From Pontibacter sp. G13 (lineage in GTDB: Bacteria > Bacteroidota > Bacteroidia > J057): 64,000 bases of DNA. The notes below the pieces were generated by a model. It did not search any database and was not told the origin of the DNA. It worked only from the letters and a program-made list of their open reading frames with translations. Positions 19,399 through 27,774 of this stretch are shown piece by piece. The stretch spans positions 4,546,501 to 4,610,500 of the forward strand of contig NZ_CP134696.1 in the NCBI RefSeq assembly GCF_031851795.1. Direction: 5' to 3'. Position numbers and translations under genes: made by a program. Numbering within the stretch: position 1 is the stretch's first letter; each line of letters begins with the position of its first letter.

Positions 19399-20193
19399 AT
19401 GCAAGCTTACCTAGATTTGTTGCAGCACGTGCTGGACAACGGCACTGATCGCGGAGACCGCACCGGAACTGGTACGAGAAGTGTCTTTGGTTATCAGATG
19501 AGATTTGATCTCTCCGAAGGATTTCCTGTGGTCACAACCAAAAAACTTCATCTCAAATCCATCATCCATGAGCTGCTTTGGTTCCTGAAAGGGGAAAGCA
19601 ATATCCAATACCTCAAGGAAAACAATGTCCGGATTTGGAATGAATGGGCCGACGAAAATGGAGAATTGGGACCTGTCTATGGCGTGCAATGGCGAAGCTG
19701 GCCAACTCCTGATGGAAAACATATCGACCAGATCACTGAGGTCATCAATCAAATCAAACAGAATCCACATTCCCGAAGACATATCGTCAATGCGTGGAAT
19801 GTAGGGCTCATTGAGCAGATGGCGCTTCCTCCTTGCCACACGATGTTTCAATTCTATGTGGCGGATGGCAAGCTCTCTTGCCAATTGTACCAACGTAGCG
19901 CTGATCTATTCTTGGGGGTTCCATTTAATATTGCGTCTTATGCACTTTTGACGATGATGGTTGCCCAAGTGACAGGTTTGGGGCTGGGGGACTTTGTTCA
20001 CACGTTTGGCGATGCGCATATCTACCATAACCACTTTGATCAAGTAAAGCTGCAACTAAGTCGTGAACCACGAGGCTTGCCCACTATGGCAATCAATCCG
20101 GACATCAAGGATATCTTCGAGTTCACCTATGAAGATTTCCAGTTGCAAGGTTACGATCCTCATCCATCCATCAAGGCACCAATAGCCGTTTAG
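19399..20193 (+). CDS. thyA: Thymidylate synthase
   Basis: The 264-residue enzyme methylates dUMP to dTMP using methylenetetrahydrofolate. The nucleophile is C146 in [14 protein letters not shown], the position used in E. coli ThyA. The [41 protein letters not shown] and IYHNHFDQ motifs are intact. No folA is seen next to it. The next gene starts 18 bases downstream, though the functions are unrelated. Confidence 0.97.
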   Translation: MQAYLDLLQHVLDNGTDRGDRTGTGTRSVFGYQMRFDLSEGFPVVTTKKLHLKSIIHELLWFLKGESNIQYLKENNVRIWNEWADENGELGPVYGVQWRSWPTPDGKHIDQITEVINQIKQNPHSRRHIVNAWNVGLIEQMALPPCHTMFQFYVADGKLSCQLYQRSADLFLGVPFNIASYALLTMMVAQVTGLGLGDFVHTFGDAHIYHNHFDQVKLQLSREPRGLPTMAINPDIKDIFEFTYEDFQLQGYDPHPSIKAPIAV

Positions 20194-20211
20194 GAATCTC
20201 AAATTTTCACT

Positions 20212-21138
20212 GTGAAGGACATCATCAAAAAGGTAAGGAGGCTTGAAATCAAAATCCGCAAAATGGTGGACAACACATTTGCGGGTGAATATCACTCTGC
20301 TTTCAAAGGGCAGGGCTTGGAATTCGATGAAGTACGCCCCTACCAGTACGGTGATGATATCCGGACCATTGATTGGAATGTTACAGCCAAGATGGGGCAG
20401 GTCTTCATCAAGAAGTTCCGCGAGGAGCGTGAGCAAACCCTATTCGTGCTTTTTGATGTGAGTGGATCTGGGGACTTTGGCCCCGCAGAGGAAAACAAGC
20501 GCCTCATCGGAATGGAGATTGCCTCCCTGCTGGCTTTCTCTGCTTTGAAGAACAATGACAAGTTCGGACTGGCGACCTTTTCCGATCAGATTGAAACCTA
20601 TTACAAGCCCAATAAGGGCCGAAAACATATTCTCAAAATCGTTCAGGGGGTGCTCTCCCACCAAAATCGAAGCGAACAGACCTATCTCGGAATGGCGCTA
20701 GATTTTGTCAAGCATACCCTCAAGCGACGGAGCATCTTGATTGTCATTTCCGACTTTTTGGATCAGGGCTATGAACAATCACTCATTCAATTGAGTAAGC
20801 GGCATGAAGTGATCCTGATTCGGCTTTTTCACCCCAACGAGGTCTTTCATGTAGGAACGGGGATCATCCCGGTCGTGGATATCGAAACCCAGCAATACCG
20901 ATGGCTCAATGCCGGTGATATGGGCTACCGATCCATGCTAGAGGAAAGCTTCGACCAGATTCGTGCGGACCTGGAAGAGCTGTCCCGAAGAAATCGAATC
21001 GATATGATCTCCGTCAATACCCAAGAAGACTATTTCCCCGTCTTGGAATCATTTTTCCGGACTAGAAGCCAACGCCGGGAAAGCGGGAAAAGCCGCAAGA
21101 AATCATCCAAATCCCCCCAACAATCTCGTCCTGCATGA
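20212..21138 (+). CDS. DUF58 / vWA-like protein, GTG start
   Basis: This 308-residue cytosolic protein starts at GTG 20212 and has the DUF58 signature GQGLEFDEVRPYQYGDDIRTIDWNVTAK (about residues 32-59). A vWA-like fold follows, with a MIDAS-type DVSGSGDF (DxSxS) and DFLDQGYEQSL. Such proteins are usually encoded with a MoxR ATPase and Bat proteins in stress or protein-maturation systems. The tail is Ser/Lys/Arg rich. It overlaps the next gene by four bases (ATGA), so the two are coupled. No MoxR gene is adjacent. Confidence 0.88.
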   Translation: MKDIIKKVRRLEIKIRKMVDNTFAGEYHSAFKGQGLEFDEVRPYQYGDDIRTIDWNVTAKMGQVFIKKFREEREQTLFVLFDVSGSGDFGPAEENKRLIGMEIASLLAFSALKNNDKFGLATFSDQIETYYKPNKGRKHILKIVQGVLSHQNRSEQTYLGMALDFVKHTLKRRSILIVISDFLDQGYEQSLIQLSKRHEVILIRLFHPNEVFHVGTGIIPVVDIETQQYRWLNAGDMGYRSMLEESFDQIRADLEELSRRNRIDMISVNTQEDYFPVLESFFRTRSQRRESGKSRKKSSKSPQQSRPA

Positions 21139-22076
21139 TCAATGCCTTTATGCGCCATATACGTTGGTTTGCCCTGTGTTTGATGGGCTTGGCTATCTGG
21201 ACTTCCAGTGCCCATGCACAGCAGACGCTCGCCTCGCTGGAGTTTTCGGAAGATTCCGTGGCTTTGGGGATGCCTACGGAATTGGTGATGCGTATCCAGC
21301 ATGATGAGGATGTCGAGGTCATGTTCCCCAATCGCCAAGAGTACTTCGCGCCCTTTGAACAAGTGGGCAAGGAAGTATCGCCGATGCGGATTCGGGATAG
21401 CATCGCCCGGGAGGTCGTGGTATTCAGTCTCAGAACCTTTGAGCTGGTCCCCAAACAGTCCGTTCGTCTACCATACTGGTACGTGGCTGGGAGAGATACC
21501 TTCCAAAAATGGATTGCCAGCGACACGGTGGTTCTCAAACAGCAGATTGAAACGGTGTCGGATTCGCTGAATTATCGGGTAGGGGAGAAGCTGATTGCAT
21601 TCCAAAAGCCCTTCAACTGGCCGGTACTTCTCCTTGTGTTGGGGGTGTGTGCGATTGTGGGATTGGGCATCATTGCCTTTCTCCGCAAACCCGTCGAGCG
21701 ATTTTTGGCATTGCGTAGGCTGCGCCGTAAACAGTTGGCTATGCAGGCTCGAATCAGAGATCTCGTCCATATCGAGCATCAGCCGGATTTCTTCGAGTCT
21801 TTGACTGGACTTTGGAAGGGCTACTTTGACCCTCAAGACCAGATTGGCCTTCGTAGTATGACCACTACGGAATTGAGCGAGCAGATTCACAGACTCCGAA
21901 ATCTGACTCACGATCAGCAAGAAATGCTTGTCAAGACTTCACATGCTGCTGACCAGGTGATCTACGCCGGAAATACCTATGCTTCCGAAGAGCTCGAAAC
22001 CTTCGTATGGGAGCTGGAGCAAGTCATGGATTATGTATTCGAGCTGAAGGAGGCGGAAATCAAGAAGCGTAAATAG
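21135..22076 (+). CDS. BatD-like membrane protein
   Basis: This 313-residue protein has an N-terminal signal (ALCLMGLAIWTSSAHA), a periplasmic beta-sandwich-like part (about 30-150, with ELVMRIQHDEDVEVMFPN), one membrane span (about 153-175, WPVLLLVLGVCAIVGLGIIAFL) and a cytosolic helical C-terminus. That layout fits the BatD/oxygen-tolerance-like or DUF4381-like partners of DUF58 proteins. It is translationally coupled to the DUF58 gene, so they likely act as one membrane-linked module. The exact role is unknown. Confidence 0.7.
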   Translation: MINAFMRHIRWFALCLMGLAIWTSSAHAQQTLASLEFSEDSVALGMPTELVMRIQHDEDVEVMFPNRQEYFAPFEQVGKEVSPMRIRDSIAREVVVFSLRTFELVPKQSVRLPYWYVAGRDTFQKWIASDTVVLKQQIETVSDSLNYRVGEKLIAFQKPFNWPVLLLVLGVCAIVGLGIIAFLRKPVERFLALRRLRRKQLAMQARIRDLVHIEHQPDFFESLTGLWKGYFDPQDQIGLRSMTTTELSEQIHRLRNLTHDQQEMLVKTSHAADQVIYAGNTYASEELETFVWELEQVMDYVFELKEAEIKKRK

Positions 22077-22082
22077 TGTGGG

Positions 22083-22317
22083 GATTTGGGCGTATCCCGG
22101 CGAATAGGCATCTCTTTCCTCGATTGGCTGGGTTGGCGCCGGGTCAGGCTGTCCACGAGTCCGCTATCGCTCCCGTCCTCGGATTTGAAGAATACCCCAT
22201 CTGGATTTTCCACCTGTTGATTGGGATGGCTGAGCATAAAAGCTCTTTGTCCTCGGACCTCGCCGATGGCTCGCCGTTCCCATCCTTTACGCCGCACTAG
22301 CCAGCCGCACATTTCAT
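22083..22317 (-). repeat. GC-rich dispersed repeat, copy A
   Basis: This copy (read on the minus strand) starts GTGCGGCTGGCT, continues with GGATGGGAACGGCGAGCC, carries a diverged CGAGGACGGGAGCG core, and ends at ATACGCCCAAATC. The same blocks in the same order occur near 41.6, 50.0 and 50.6 kb. Copy A follows the BatD-like gene and holds only a spurious ORF. It has been compared by eye, not aligned by program. Confidence 0.6.
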
Positions 22318-22328
22318 GAAAATCTCTA

Positions 22329-22491
22329 AGAAACTGTTTAAGGATTTCTCTTTTGGCTGCAAACGCCCATATCCAGAACCTCAATTGGCCATTTTTTCGG
22401 ACATAGCCCCACTATGCCCTGCAAAAATGGCGGCTTGAGAACCTGAATCTGATCGTTTTCGCTTCAAAATTTCAACCCTTAAACAGTTTCT
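22329..22491. repeat. 163-bp imperfect palindrome with 15-bp perfect ends
   Basis: AGAAACTGTTTAAGG (22329-22343) is matched by its exact reverse complement at 22477-22491. Further in, the arms keep partial symmetry (GGCCATTTTT near 22386 against AAAAATGGCG near 22424). It lacks any coding potential and looks like a small non-autonomous mobile element (MITE-like) lying between inverted copies of the GC-rich repeat. Confidence 0.65.
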
Positions 22492-22498
22492 AAAAAGC

Positions 22499-22709
22499 GA
22501 TGGCCCGTGGGGCGTGAGTTGCCTGAAGGGTTCAGTTGGTGGAAGGATAATCATCGCTTCAAATCCTCCATCCTTCCCTGTTTTCAATACTCACACCAGA
22601 TAGAGCTCTTTCCACCGACCGAGCGACCAGCGAGCCCGGAAGGGAACGGCCGGGCGACCAAGATGCCAAGCATAAGTCATCTTCCCATCCGCCCGGACAC
22701 GCCCAAATC
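22499..22709 (+). repeat. GC-rich dispersed repeat, partial copy A'
   Basis: A degenerate copy in plus orientation: GATGGCCCGTGGGGCGTGAG near 22500, GAGCGACCAGCGAGCCC near 22621, then ATGCCAAGC, TTCCCATCC and ACGCCCAAATCC at the end (about 22663-22710). Together with copy A it makes an inverted pair flanking the palindrome at 22329-22491. The middle part is unlike other copies. Confidence 0.45.
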
Positions 22710-22756
22710 CTCATTCTCCAATCCTCACTTCTTTTATGGGTTTACCGGTTTCTGCC

Positions 22757-22793
22757 AAAAAGAAAGGCGTGCATTCCGCTTGAAATGCACGCC
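22757..22793 (-). terminator. Terminator of the TonB-domain gene
   Basis: AATGCACGCC and GGCGTGCATT (22784-22793 and 22766-22775) form a perfect 10-bp stem. Read on the minus strand it is followed by TTTCTTTTT. It lies 23 bases beyond the stop codon at 22816. Confidence 0.8.
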
Positions 22794-22815
22794 CGAAGAT
22801 ATGTATCTGTTCTGC

Positions 22816-23670
22816 CTAGTTGGCGAGTTTGAATCGAATGGTAACTCGGAGTCTTTGCTCCCGATTGCCGGAGACCTTGCTAAATTTCCATTTGCGGATG
22901 GCTTCGATACCGCGGCGCTTCAAGCAAGGAGTGTTGACGACGCCAACCGTTTTGACGGAGGAGACTGAGCCATCTGTGCGCACGTAGAATTCGAACGTCA
23001 CCTGGCCTTCCTCTTGGCAATCGTAGTTGGGGTAGCCGAGTGAGAGTCCCTGACGACCGTTGAGGCCATTGTCAGATCCGCTTCCAAAGTCATACATGCC
23101 TTTCGGGTCGAGCTTCTTCAAGTCTGTGGACCCTTGGTTTCCGGTACCGCTGTCATTGGTGCCCTGATTGGAGCCGCTAGGGGAATCAGAGGCTTCGTAC
23201 AGCAAATCGTCGTCCAGCGTTTGTTGCTGTTGCTGATTGCTATTATCGGTTTCGGTAGGCTGGGTTTCGGTCGGCGTAACCGTTTTGGGAGGATCAGGTG
23301 TAGGGTCATCCACGACCGGAGGATCAGGCTCGACCACATCGGATGGTGCTTCAGAGGTGATATGCTCAGTCTGGCTCGGATTGGTCTCGCTGACCTCGGC
23401 TTGGCTGGGAGCAGCCTCCTGCGTAGGGGTTTCCTGTGGAGTAGGCGTGGGCTTTTGATAGTTGTTGACATTGCGGCTACCATTGGTGTAATCACCAAAG
23501 TCAAAAGCGGCAACAGCTTCATACTCCTTCATTTCCACGGTCATGGTGCGGGACATCTGACCGATCCAGAGCATGGCCAACAGCAGCAGGACGACCATGA
23601 TAACGGTCGTGATTGCAGCGCTGATGCGCTCATTTCTGCGCTCTTGGATAAAGATTTCCTTGGACAACAT
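22816..23670 (-). CDS. TonB-family protein (energy transducer-like)
   Basis: I start at the ATG at 23670 (MLSKEIFIQERRNERISAAITTVIMVVLLLLAMLWIG), giving 284 residues; an open frame continues upstream but has no signal. One membrane span lies at about 16-38, then a long Pro/Thr/Glu/Gln-rich periplasmic linker with a Q5 stretch, and a C-terminal TonB domain (about 200-284) with GQVTFEFYVRTDGSVSSVKTVGVVNTPCLKRRGIEAIRKWKF. It is TonB-like and may energise outer-membrane receptors, but no ExbB/ExbD genes are adjacent, so a pairing with SusC-type transporters is inference. Confidence 0.85.
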   Translation of the reverse strand: MLSKEIFIQERRNERISAAITTVIMVVLLLLAMLWIGQMSRTMTVEMKEYEAVAAFDFGDYTNGSRNVNNYQKPTPTPQETPTQEAAPSQAEVSETNPSQTEHITSEAPSDVVEPDPPVVDDPTPDPPKTVTPTETQPTETDNSNQQQQQTLDDDLLYEASDSPSGSNQGTNDSGTGNQGSTDLKKLDPKGMYDFGSGSDNGLNGRQGLSLGYPNYDCQEEGQVTFEFYVRTDGSVSSVKTVGVVNTPCLKRRGIEAIRKWKFSKVSGNREQRLRVTIRFKLAN

Positions 23671-23895
23671 ACTTGATGAGTTTTCGGGTATGTGGGAAGG
23701 CTCCCTTTCCCCTTTGAGATGGCCGCTTGCGCTTGATTCCACAATTCGGTCACAAAGACCAGCGGATTGCACAAAGATTGCGGGCCTAGCAGGAAATTCA
23801 AGAAGCAAAAAAAATGCTCAAGTCGCAATCTGCGGCTTCGGTTGGTCGCATTTTTTCGCATCGGGAAGGAAATCTCCTCGATGAATCGGCCCTCC

Positions 23896-23941
23896 ATGAA
23901 AAACGCCTGCATCCAACGTGATTGGAAACAGGCGCTTTTTC
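23896..23941 (-). terminator. Terminator of the thioredoxin-like gene
   Basis: CGCCTG (23904-23909) and CAGGCG (23929-23934) pair, with flanking A/T runs extending the stem. On the minus strand it ends in GCGTTTTTC. It lies just past the stop of the gene at 23961. Confidence 0.7.
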
Positions 23942-23960
23942 GCGGATAGATAGCCTCGAA

Positions 23961-24575
23961 CTAGACCAGCACAAGGTGCAGTTGATCGAGGAGTTGTAGC
24001 ATTTCGAGCTGCGTAGAACGGGTTTTGTCCCTTGCATAGGCGAGATGGGCCTTTTCGATGACCTCCTTCATGTCGATCCCTCTGCTTTTTGCATCTGTGA
24101 TCACTTCCTGAATGGACTGCGGCCTAGGTCCCCAAACTGCGATTTCGCGATAGTCTTCATCCAGCACAATCAGTTTGGGGATGGATTTGGAACCGTTGGT
24201 CAGGTACAGATCCATCAGATCTGGGTTTTCATCTCGGAGCACAAGCTTCAAATCAATATTGGGCGTGGCATCCGTCAGTTTTTGTAGGACCGGAACAATC
24301 TGGGCGGCATCGCCACACCATCCTTCGGTAATGATCAGCCATGTCAAGGGCTGATTCAGCGCCTCCAAAGCCATCGTGATCTCAGGTAGGATCTTGACCG
24401 TCTTGTCCAGCCGATTCATGCGCTGCACGTTCAGCTTGGTATATCCCGTCAATTCCTCAGACTGTTTAGGTCCAGTGGTCTTTCCGGCTTCGAGTAACTC
24501 GTCGATAAGCTGCCGATAGGCGCTGTAATCCATCGCCTTGGCAACGGCTTGCTTGAGCAATTGGGTCTTTTCCAT
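23961..24575 (-). CDS. Thioredoxin-family protein with WCGDA motif
   Basis: From the ATG at 24575 (MEKTQLLKQAVAKAMDYSAYRQ) the protein has 204 residues; an upstream ATG at 24593 adds six. The thioredoxin fold lies at about 75-165 (TWLIITEGWCGDAAQIVPVLQKL, IPKLIVLD). The active site has WCGDA in place of WCxxC, so the second cysteine is missing and simple dithiol reduction is unlikely. Proteins of this type are common in Bacteroidota and uncharacterised. No signal peptide is seen, so it is cytosolic. Confidence 0.8.
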   Translation of the reverse strand: MEKTQLLKQAVAKAMDYSAYRQLIDELLEAGKTTGPKQSEELTGYTKLNVQRMNRLDKTVKILPEITMALEALNQPLTWLIITEGWCGDAAQIVPVLQKLTDATPNIDLKLVLRDENPDLMDLYLTNGSKSIPKLIVLDEDYREIAVWGPRPQSIQEVITDAKSRGIDMKEVIEKAHLAYARDKTRSTQLEMLQLLDQLHLVLV

Positions 24576-24684
24576 GCTTTCAGTACGCTCCAAAACCCCC
24601 TCAGTTATGTCAATTCGGCGACATAGGGGCGTTTTGTAGCAAAATCATTGTTCGGTCAAGCTTTTGTTTCACCGACCGATGTGA

Positions 24685-25281
24685 TTAGAATATATAAGGA
24701 ATGAGCATCTTCACCTTCCGCTGATACTGGAGATATTCATCCCCAAATTCATCGATCAGTTTCCGCTCTTCCCACTTGGTGCCTATGATCAAATAGATCA
24801 GTGATATCGCCACGAATATGGCCATCCCTCCTGAAGGTCTCACCAAATATGCCCCCATCAAGATCCAGATTCCTGCGAAGTAGAGAGGATGCCGAACCCA
24901 GGCATTCATACCGCCTGTGTACAGCTTGCCTCCCGAATGCCTAGGGGAGTCCAATCCTGCAAACTCACGGAGATTATATCCCCGCATAGCCCATTTCATC
25001 AGAACGCTTCCCACAAGTATCATGGCCGCCCCCATCATCCAGCTCCATGCAGGTAACTCAAGCGGAGATTGAATGGCGAGCTGTCGCTGCCAAAGAAATC
25101 CCGCACCTAGCGTCAGAATTGCCACTGCATTGTAGGTAAGGCGATAGTGCCTCCCAAAATTAGGCCACTTGGCGAGGAGGCGCCGTTTGAATGCGGTGCT
25201 CGCGAGCAGGCTGTGCAAGGCATAGTACCCGATCCAGATCAGGGCAAGAGACACGATTTTCCAAAACTCGATGATTTCCAT
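24685..25281 (-). CDS. ICMT/NnrU-like integral membrane protein
   Basis: The 198-residue protein has about five membrane spans and a C-terminal motif typical of phospholipid or isoprenylcysteine methyltransferases (WVRHPLYFAGIWILMGAYL and GTKWEERKLIDEFGDEYLQYQRKVKMLIP, about residues 130-197). Family members transfer a methyl group from S-adenosylmethionine at the membrane. The true substrate is unknown. It is downstream of no related gene and is transcribed away from the phosphonate-type pair. Confidence 0.75.
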   Translation of the reverse strand: MEIIEFWKIVSLALIWIGYYALHSLLASTAFKRRLLAKWPNFGRHYRLTYNAVAILTLGAGFLWQRQLAIQSPLELPAWSWMMGAAMILVGSVLMKWAMRGYNLREFAGLDSPRHSGGKLYTGGMNAWVRHPLYFAGIWILMGAYLVRPSGGMAIFVAISLIYLIIGTKWEERKLIDEFGDEYLQYQRKVKMLIPYIF

Positions 25282-25769
25282 GGGAATGAATCGCTCATGC
25301 TTCTGTTCAACAAGATATTTGATAAAGGCGCTCGGGCCAAATGCAATTTGGGGATGATGATGTTAGGCTGTGTGCCTAGACTGAGGAGTCATGAAAATCT
25401 ATCTTGTGCATATTTGTAAATGATGGGGGATTAAGTTTGTATGAAAATTTCATTAAATGCGTGCTGCATTAATTTAGCTATTTGGTCATTTAGGGGCCTT
25501 TTGTAAGGCTTTTTAAAATTGGATTGGGAGCTTTCGCGTGAGTTGTACGGTCCATGATCTGAATTCGTTAATTTACTATTTGTAAAAATCCGGATTTTCC
25601 CGAACCTTTGCAGCAGACAGGAATCCACACCAATCACCTTGATTGGTTGCGGATCATATTCGATTCATAGTATGTGTACTTGTCCACTGTCCTGCAATCT
25701 CAGGAAGGAAGGCGGGGAATCTGATCCTCGCCCTACTTTCGGACCATTCCTCATTCATTCTATTTCGCC
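25282..25769. other. 488-base divergent spacer
   Basis: This stretch lies between the minus-strand ICMT-like gene and the plus-strand FAD gene. It is AT-rich in the middle (25380-25620) and contains a small hairpin (TAGGC/GCCTA near 25365). It probably holds both promoters. I see no gene, tRNA or known riboswitch. Confidence 0.4.
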
Positions 25770-26930
25770 ATGCAAGCAGATCTGATCGTGGTGGGCGGCG
25801 GGATTTTAGGCACTTTCCATGCCTATCATGCCCTCAAGAGAGGACTCAAGGTGATCCTCTTCGAACGCAATCAACGTCCTCAAGGAGCTACCGTACGCAA
25901 TTTCGGGCAGGTAGTACCCTCTGGCCTCAACCGAAAATGGCAAGCTTTCGGCCGACGAAGTCTGGAGATCTATCGGGACCTTCAAGCTGAAGCCGATATC
26001 TCCATTCGCCAGCAGGGAACCATGTATCTAGCGTCCAATGCTGAAGAGCTGACCCTGATTCAAGAGCTGAACCAGATCAATGATACCTCTGGATACCGTT
26101 CTGAGCTTTGGGATGCCCAAGCATGCAAAAAAAGATATCCCGGTCTTCAAGACTCCTATTGCCAAGGGGGGCTATTCTTCCCGCAGGAAGTCACCGTCGA
26201 ACCCGACCAGATGATCCATCGGGTGCTGGGATTGCTGGTTGAGCAATACGGGCTTCAATACAATCCTTCTACGCGGATTGATGCTGTGGAATCCGAAGGT
26301 GCAGGATGCAAGGTCCGAGATCATCGCGGCAAGGAGTATCATGCGGCTCAAACCATTGTCTGCAGCGGAGTCGAATGCCAGAGTTTGTTTCCCGAAATCA
26401 TCGAGGAAAGCGACCTTGTGGTTTCCAAGCTTCAGATGCTTCAGACCGTTCCACAACCTTCACAGGTTCTGCCCGGAAGTATCTTGACTGGTTGGTCGAT
26501 TCGACGGTACGAAAGTTTTGTGGAATGTCCTTCCTATGTCACCATCAAGGTTGGTGAAGATCCGGATTCTCCCCAGCGAAAATGGGGCGTACATATCCTC
26601 TTCAAGCAAGCTTTGGACGGTTCGGTCATCGTGGGTGATTCGCATGAATATGCCCCCATTGCCCGACAGGAGGAATTGGGGTTTGATCTGAAAGCAGATA
26701 TCAATCGGTTTATGATGGATGAATCCCGCAAAATCATCCAGCTCCAAGATGACCGCATTAGAACCTCGTGGGCTGGCTTTTACAGCCAAACTCCCGATGG
26801 GAATCTATTTACGCACACCATCGATGCTCGCATTCACCTGATTACAGGCATCGGCGGTAAGGGGATGACCAGTAGCGCCGGGTATGCGGAAAAACGAATC
26901 GAAGAACTATTCAATTTGCAACCTTCATGA
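25770..26930 (+). CDS. FAD-dependent oxidoreductase, TIGR03364-type
   Basis: The 386-residue flavoprotein belongs to the DAO family: N-terminal MQADLIVVGGGILGTFHAYHALKRGLKVILFER with GGGILG at 9-14, the EPDQMIHRVLGLL region, and a C-terminal GIGGKGMTSSAGYAEKRI. It resembles the TIGR03364 group, which has been proposed to act in phosphonate catabolism, oxidising an amine substrate. Its stop overlaps the start of the next gene by four bases (26927-26930), a clear sign of coupled expression. No transporter for phosphonates is in the window. Confidence 0.85.
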   Translation: MQADLIVVGGGILGTFHAYHALKRGLKVILFERNQRPQGATVRNFGQVVPSGLNRKWQAFGRRSLEIYRDLQAEADISIRQQGTMYLASNAEELTLIQELNQINDTSGYRSELWDAQACKKRYPGLQDSYCQGGLFFPQEVTVEPDQMIHRVLGLLVEQYGLQYNPSTRIDAVESEGAGCKVRDHRGKEYHAAQTIVCSGVECQSLFPEIIEESDLVVSKLQMLQTVPQPSQVLPGSILTGWSIRRYESFVECPSYVTIKVGEDPDSPQRKWGVHILFKQALDGSVIVGDSHEYAPIARQEELGFDLKADINRFMMDESRKIIQLQDDRIRTSWAGFYSQTPDGNLFTHTIDARIHLITGIGGKGMTSSAGYAEKRIEELFNLQPS

Positions 26931-27652
26931 TCCAACTCATCATAAGCGACATGGCCGGTACCACGGTCAAGGACAATCACGAGGTCGAAGCCTGTTTTGC
27001 GCAAGCGGCCCAACAAACCGGTCTGAATATGACCGATGAAGAAATTCTCGGAGCTCAAGGTTGGGCCAAGCGGTATGTATTCGAAACCTATTGGGAGCGA
27101 CAGATGGGTGCCCGCAATGACGAATGGGCCAAACAGGTGGAGCATTCCTACCAAACCTTCAAGGAAATATTGGAGGAGCATTATCGGGTGGCAGAGATTG
27201 TTCCCACCGACGGGACGCCTGAGCTGTTTGAATACTGCCGGACTCACGGGATCAAGATTGCGCTGACAACTGGATTTTACCGCAAGGTGGCAGACATCAT
27301 TTTGGAGCGTCTGGGATGGTTGGATGGATTGGACAGTCAGCGCCTAGGAAGTGCAGATAGTATCATCCAATTGTCTATCACCAGTGACGAGGTAGCGCAA
27401 GGACGACCAGCGCCGGACATGATTCAGCAGGCGATGGAGCGACTCGGAGTGACGGATTTGAGCGCAGTCCTGAAAGTGGGCGATACCCCATCTGATCTTC
27501 AAGCCGGAAAAGCTGCCGGAGTGGGTTTCACTTTTGGCCTTACCAATGGGACGCATACAGAGGATCAATTGGTAGGCTTTGAGCATGACCAGTTGGTAGG
27601 TTCCATGCACGAGGTGGTGGAATTCCTCAAATCCAAGGAGACGGTCAGCTAG
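26927..27652 (+). CDS. Phosphonatase-like HAD hydrolase, TIGR03351-type
   Basis: The 241-residue HAD enzyme starts MIQLIISDMAGTTVKDN, with nucleophile D8 and alanine at position 10 (DMAGT), as in phosphonoacetaldehyde hydrolase rather than the usual DxD. Motif III includes GDTPSDLQAGKAAGVGFTFGLTNGTHT. K48 (GWAKR) is in the cap region; whether it serves as a Schiff-base lysine, as in PhnX, is unknown. The coupling with the FAD gene suggests a two-step phosphonate route: amine oxidation, then C-P cleavage. Confidence 0.85.
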   Translation: MIQLIISDMAGTTVKDNHEVEACFAQAAQQTGLNMTDEEILGAQGWAKRYVFETYWERQMGARNDEWAKQVEHSYQTFKEILEEHYRVAEIVPTDGTPELFEYCRTHGIKIALTTGFYRKVADIILERLGWLDGLDSQRLGSADSIIQLSITSDEVAQGRPAPDMIQQAMERLGVTDLSAVLKVGDTPSDLQAGKAAGVGFTFGLTNGTHTEDQLVGFEHDQLVGSMHEVVEFLKSKETVS

Positions 27653-27680
27653 ACTTGATCGTTTGTAAGTGATTCATACC

Positions 27681-27712
27681 AATAGGGACTCTCAGGCAAT
27701 GAGGTCCCTATT
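27681..27712 (+). terminator. Terminator after the phosphonatase-like gene
   Basis: AATAGGGAC (27681-27689) and GTCCCTATT (27704-27712) form a 9-bp stem followed by TTGG. It lies between two convergent genes and may serve both directions. Confidence 0.7.
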
Positions 27713-27774
27713 TTGGATGGTGGGATTGGGAGTCTGGATGTGTCTATCCTTTCGCAGTACCAGTCAGCCTTCTT

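Noticed and set aside
22076-22300. 74-residue plus-strand frame in repeat copy A
   Set aside because: It lies wholly in the GC-rich repeat, and a comparable spurious frame occurs in copy B. It reflects the repeat, not a protein.
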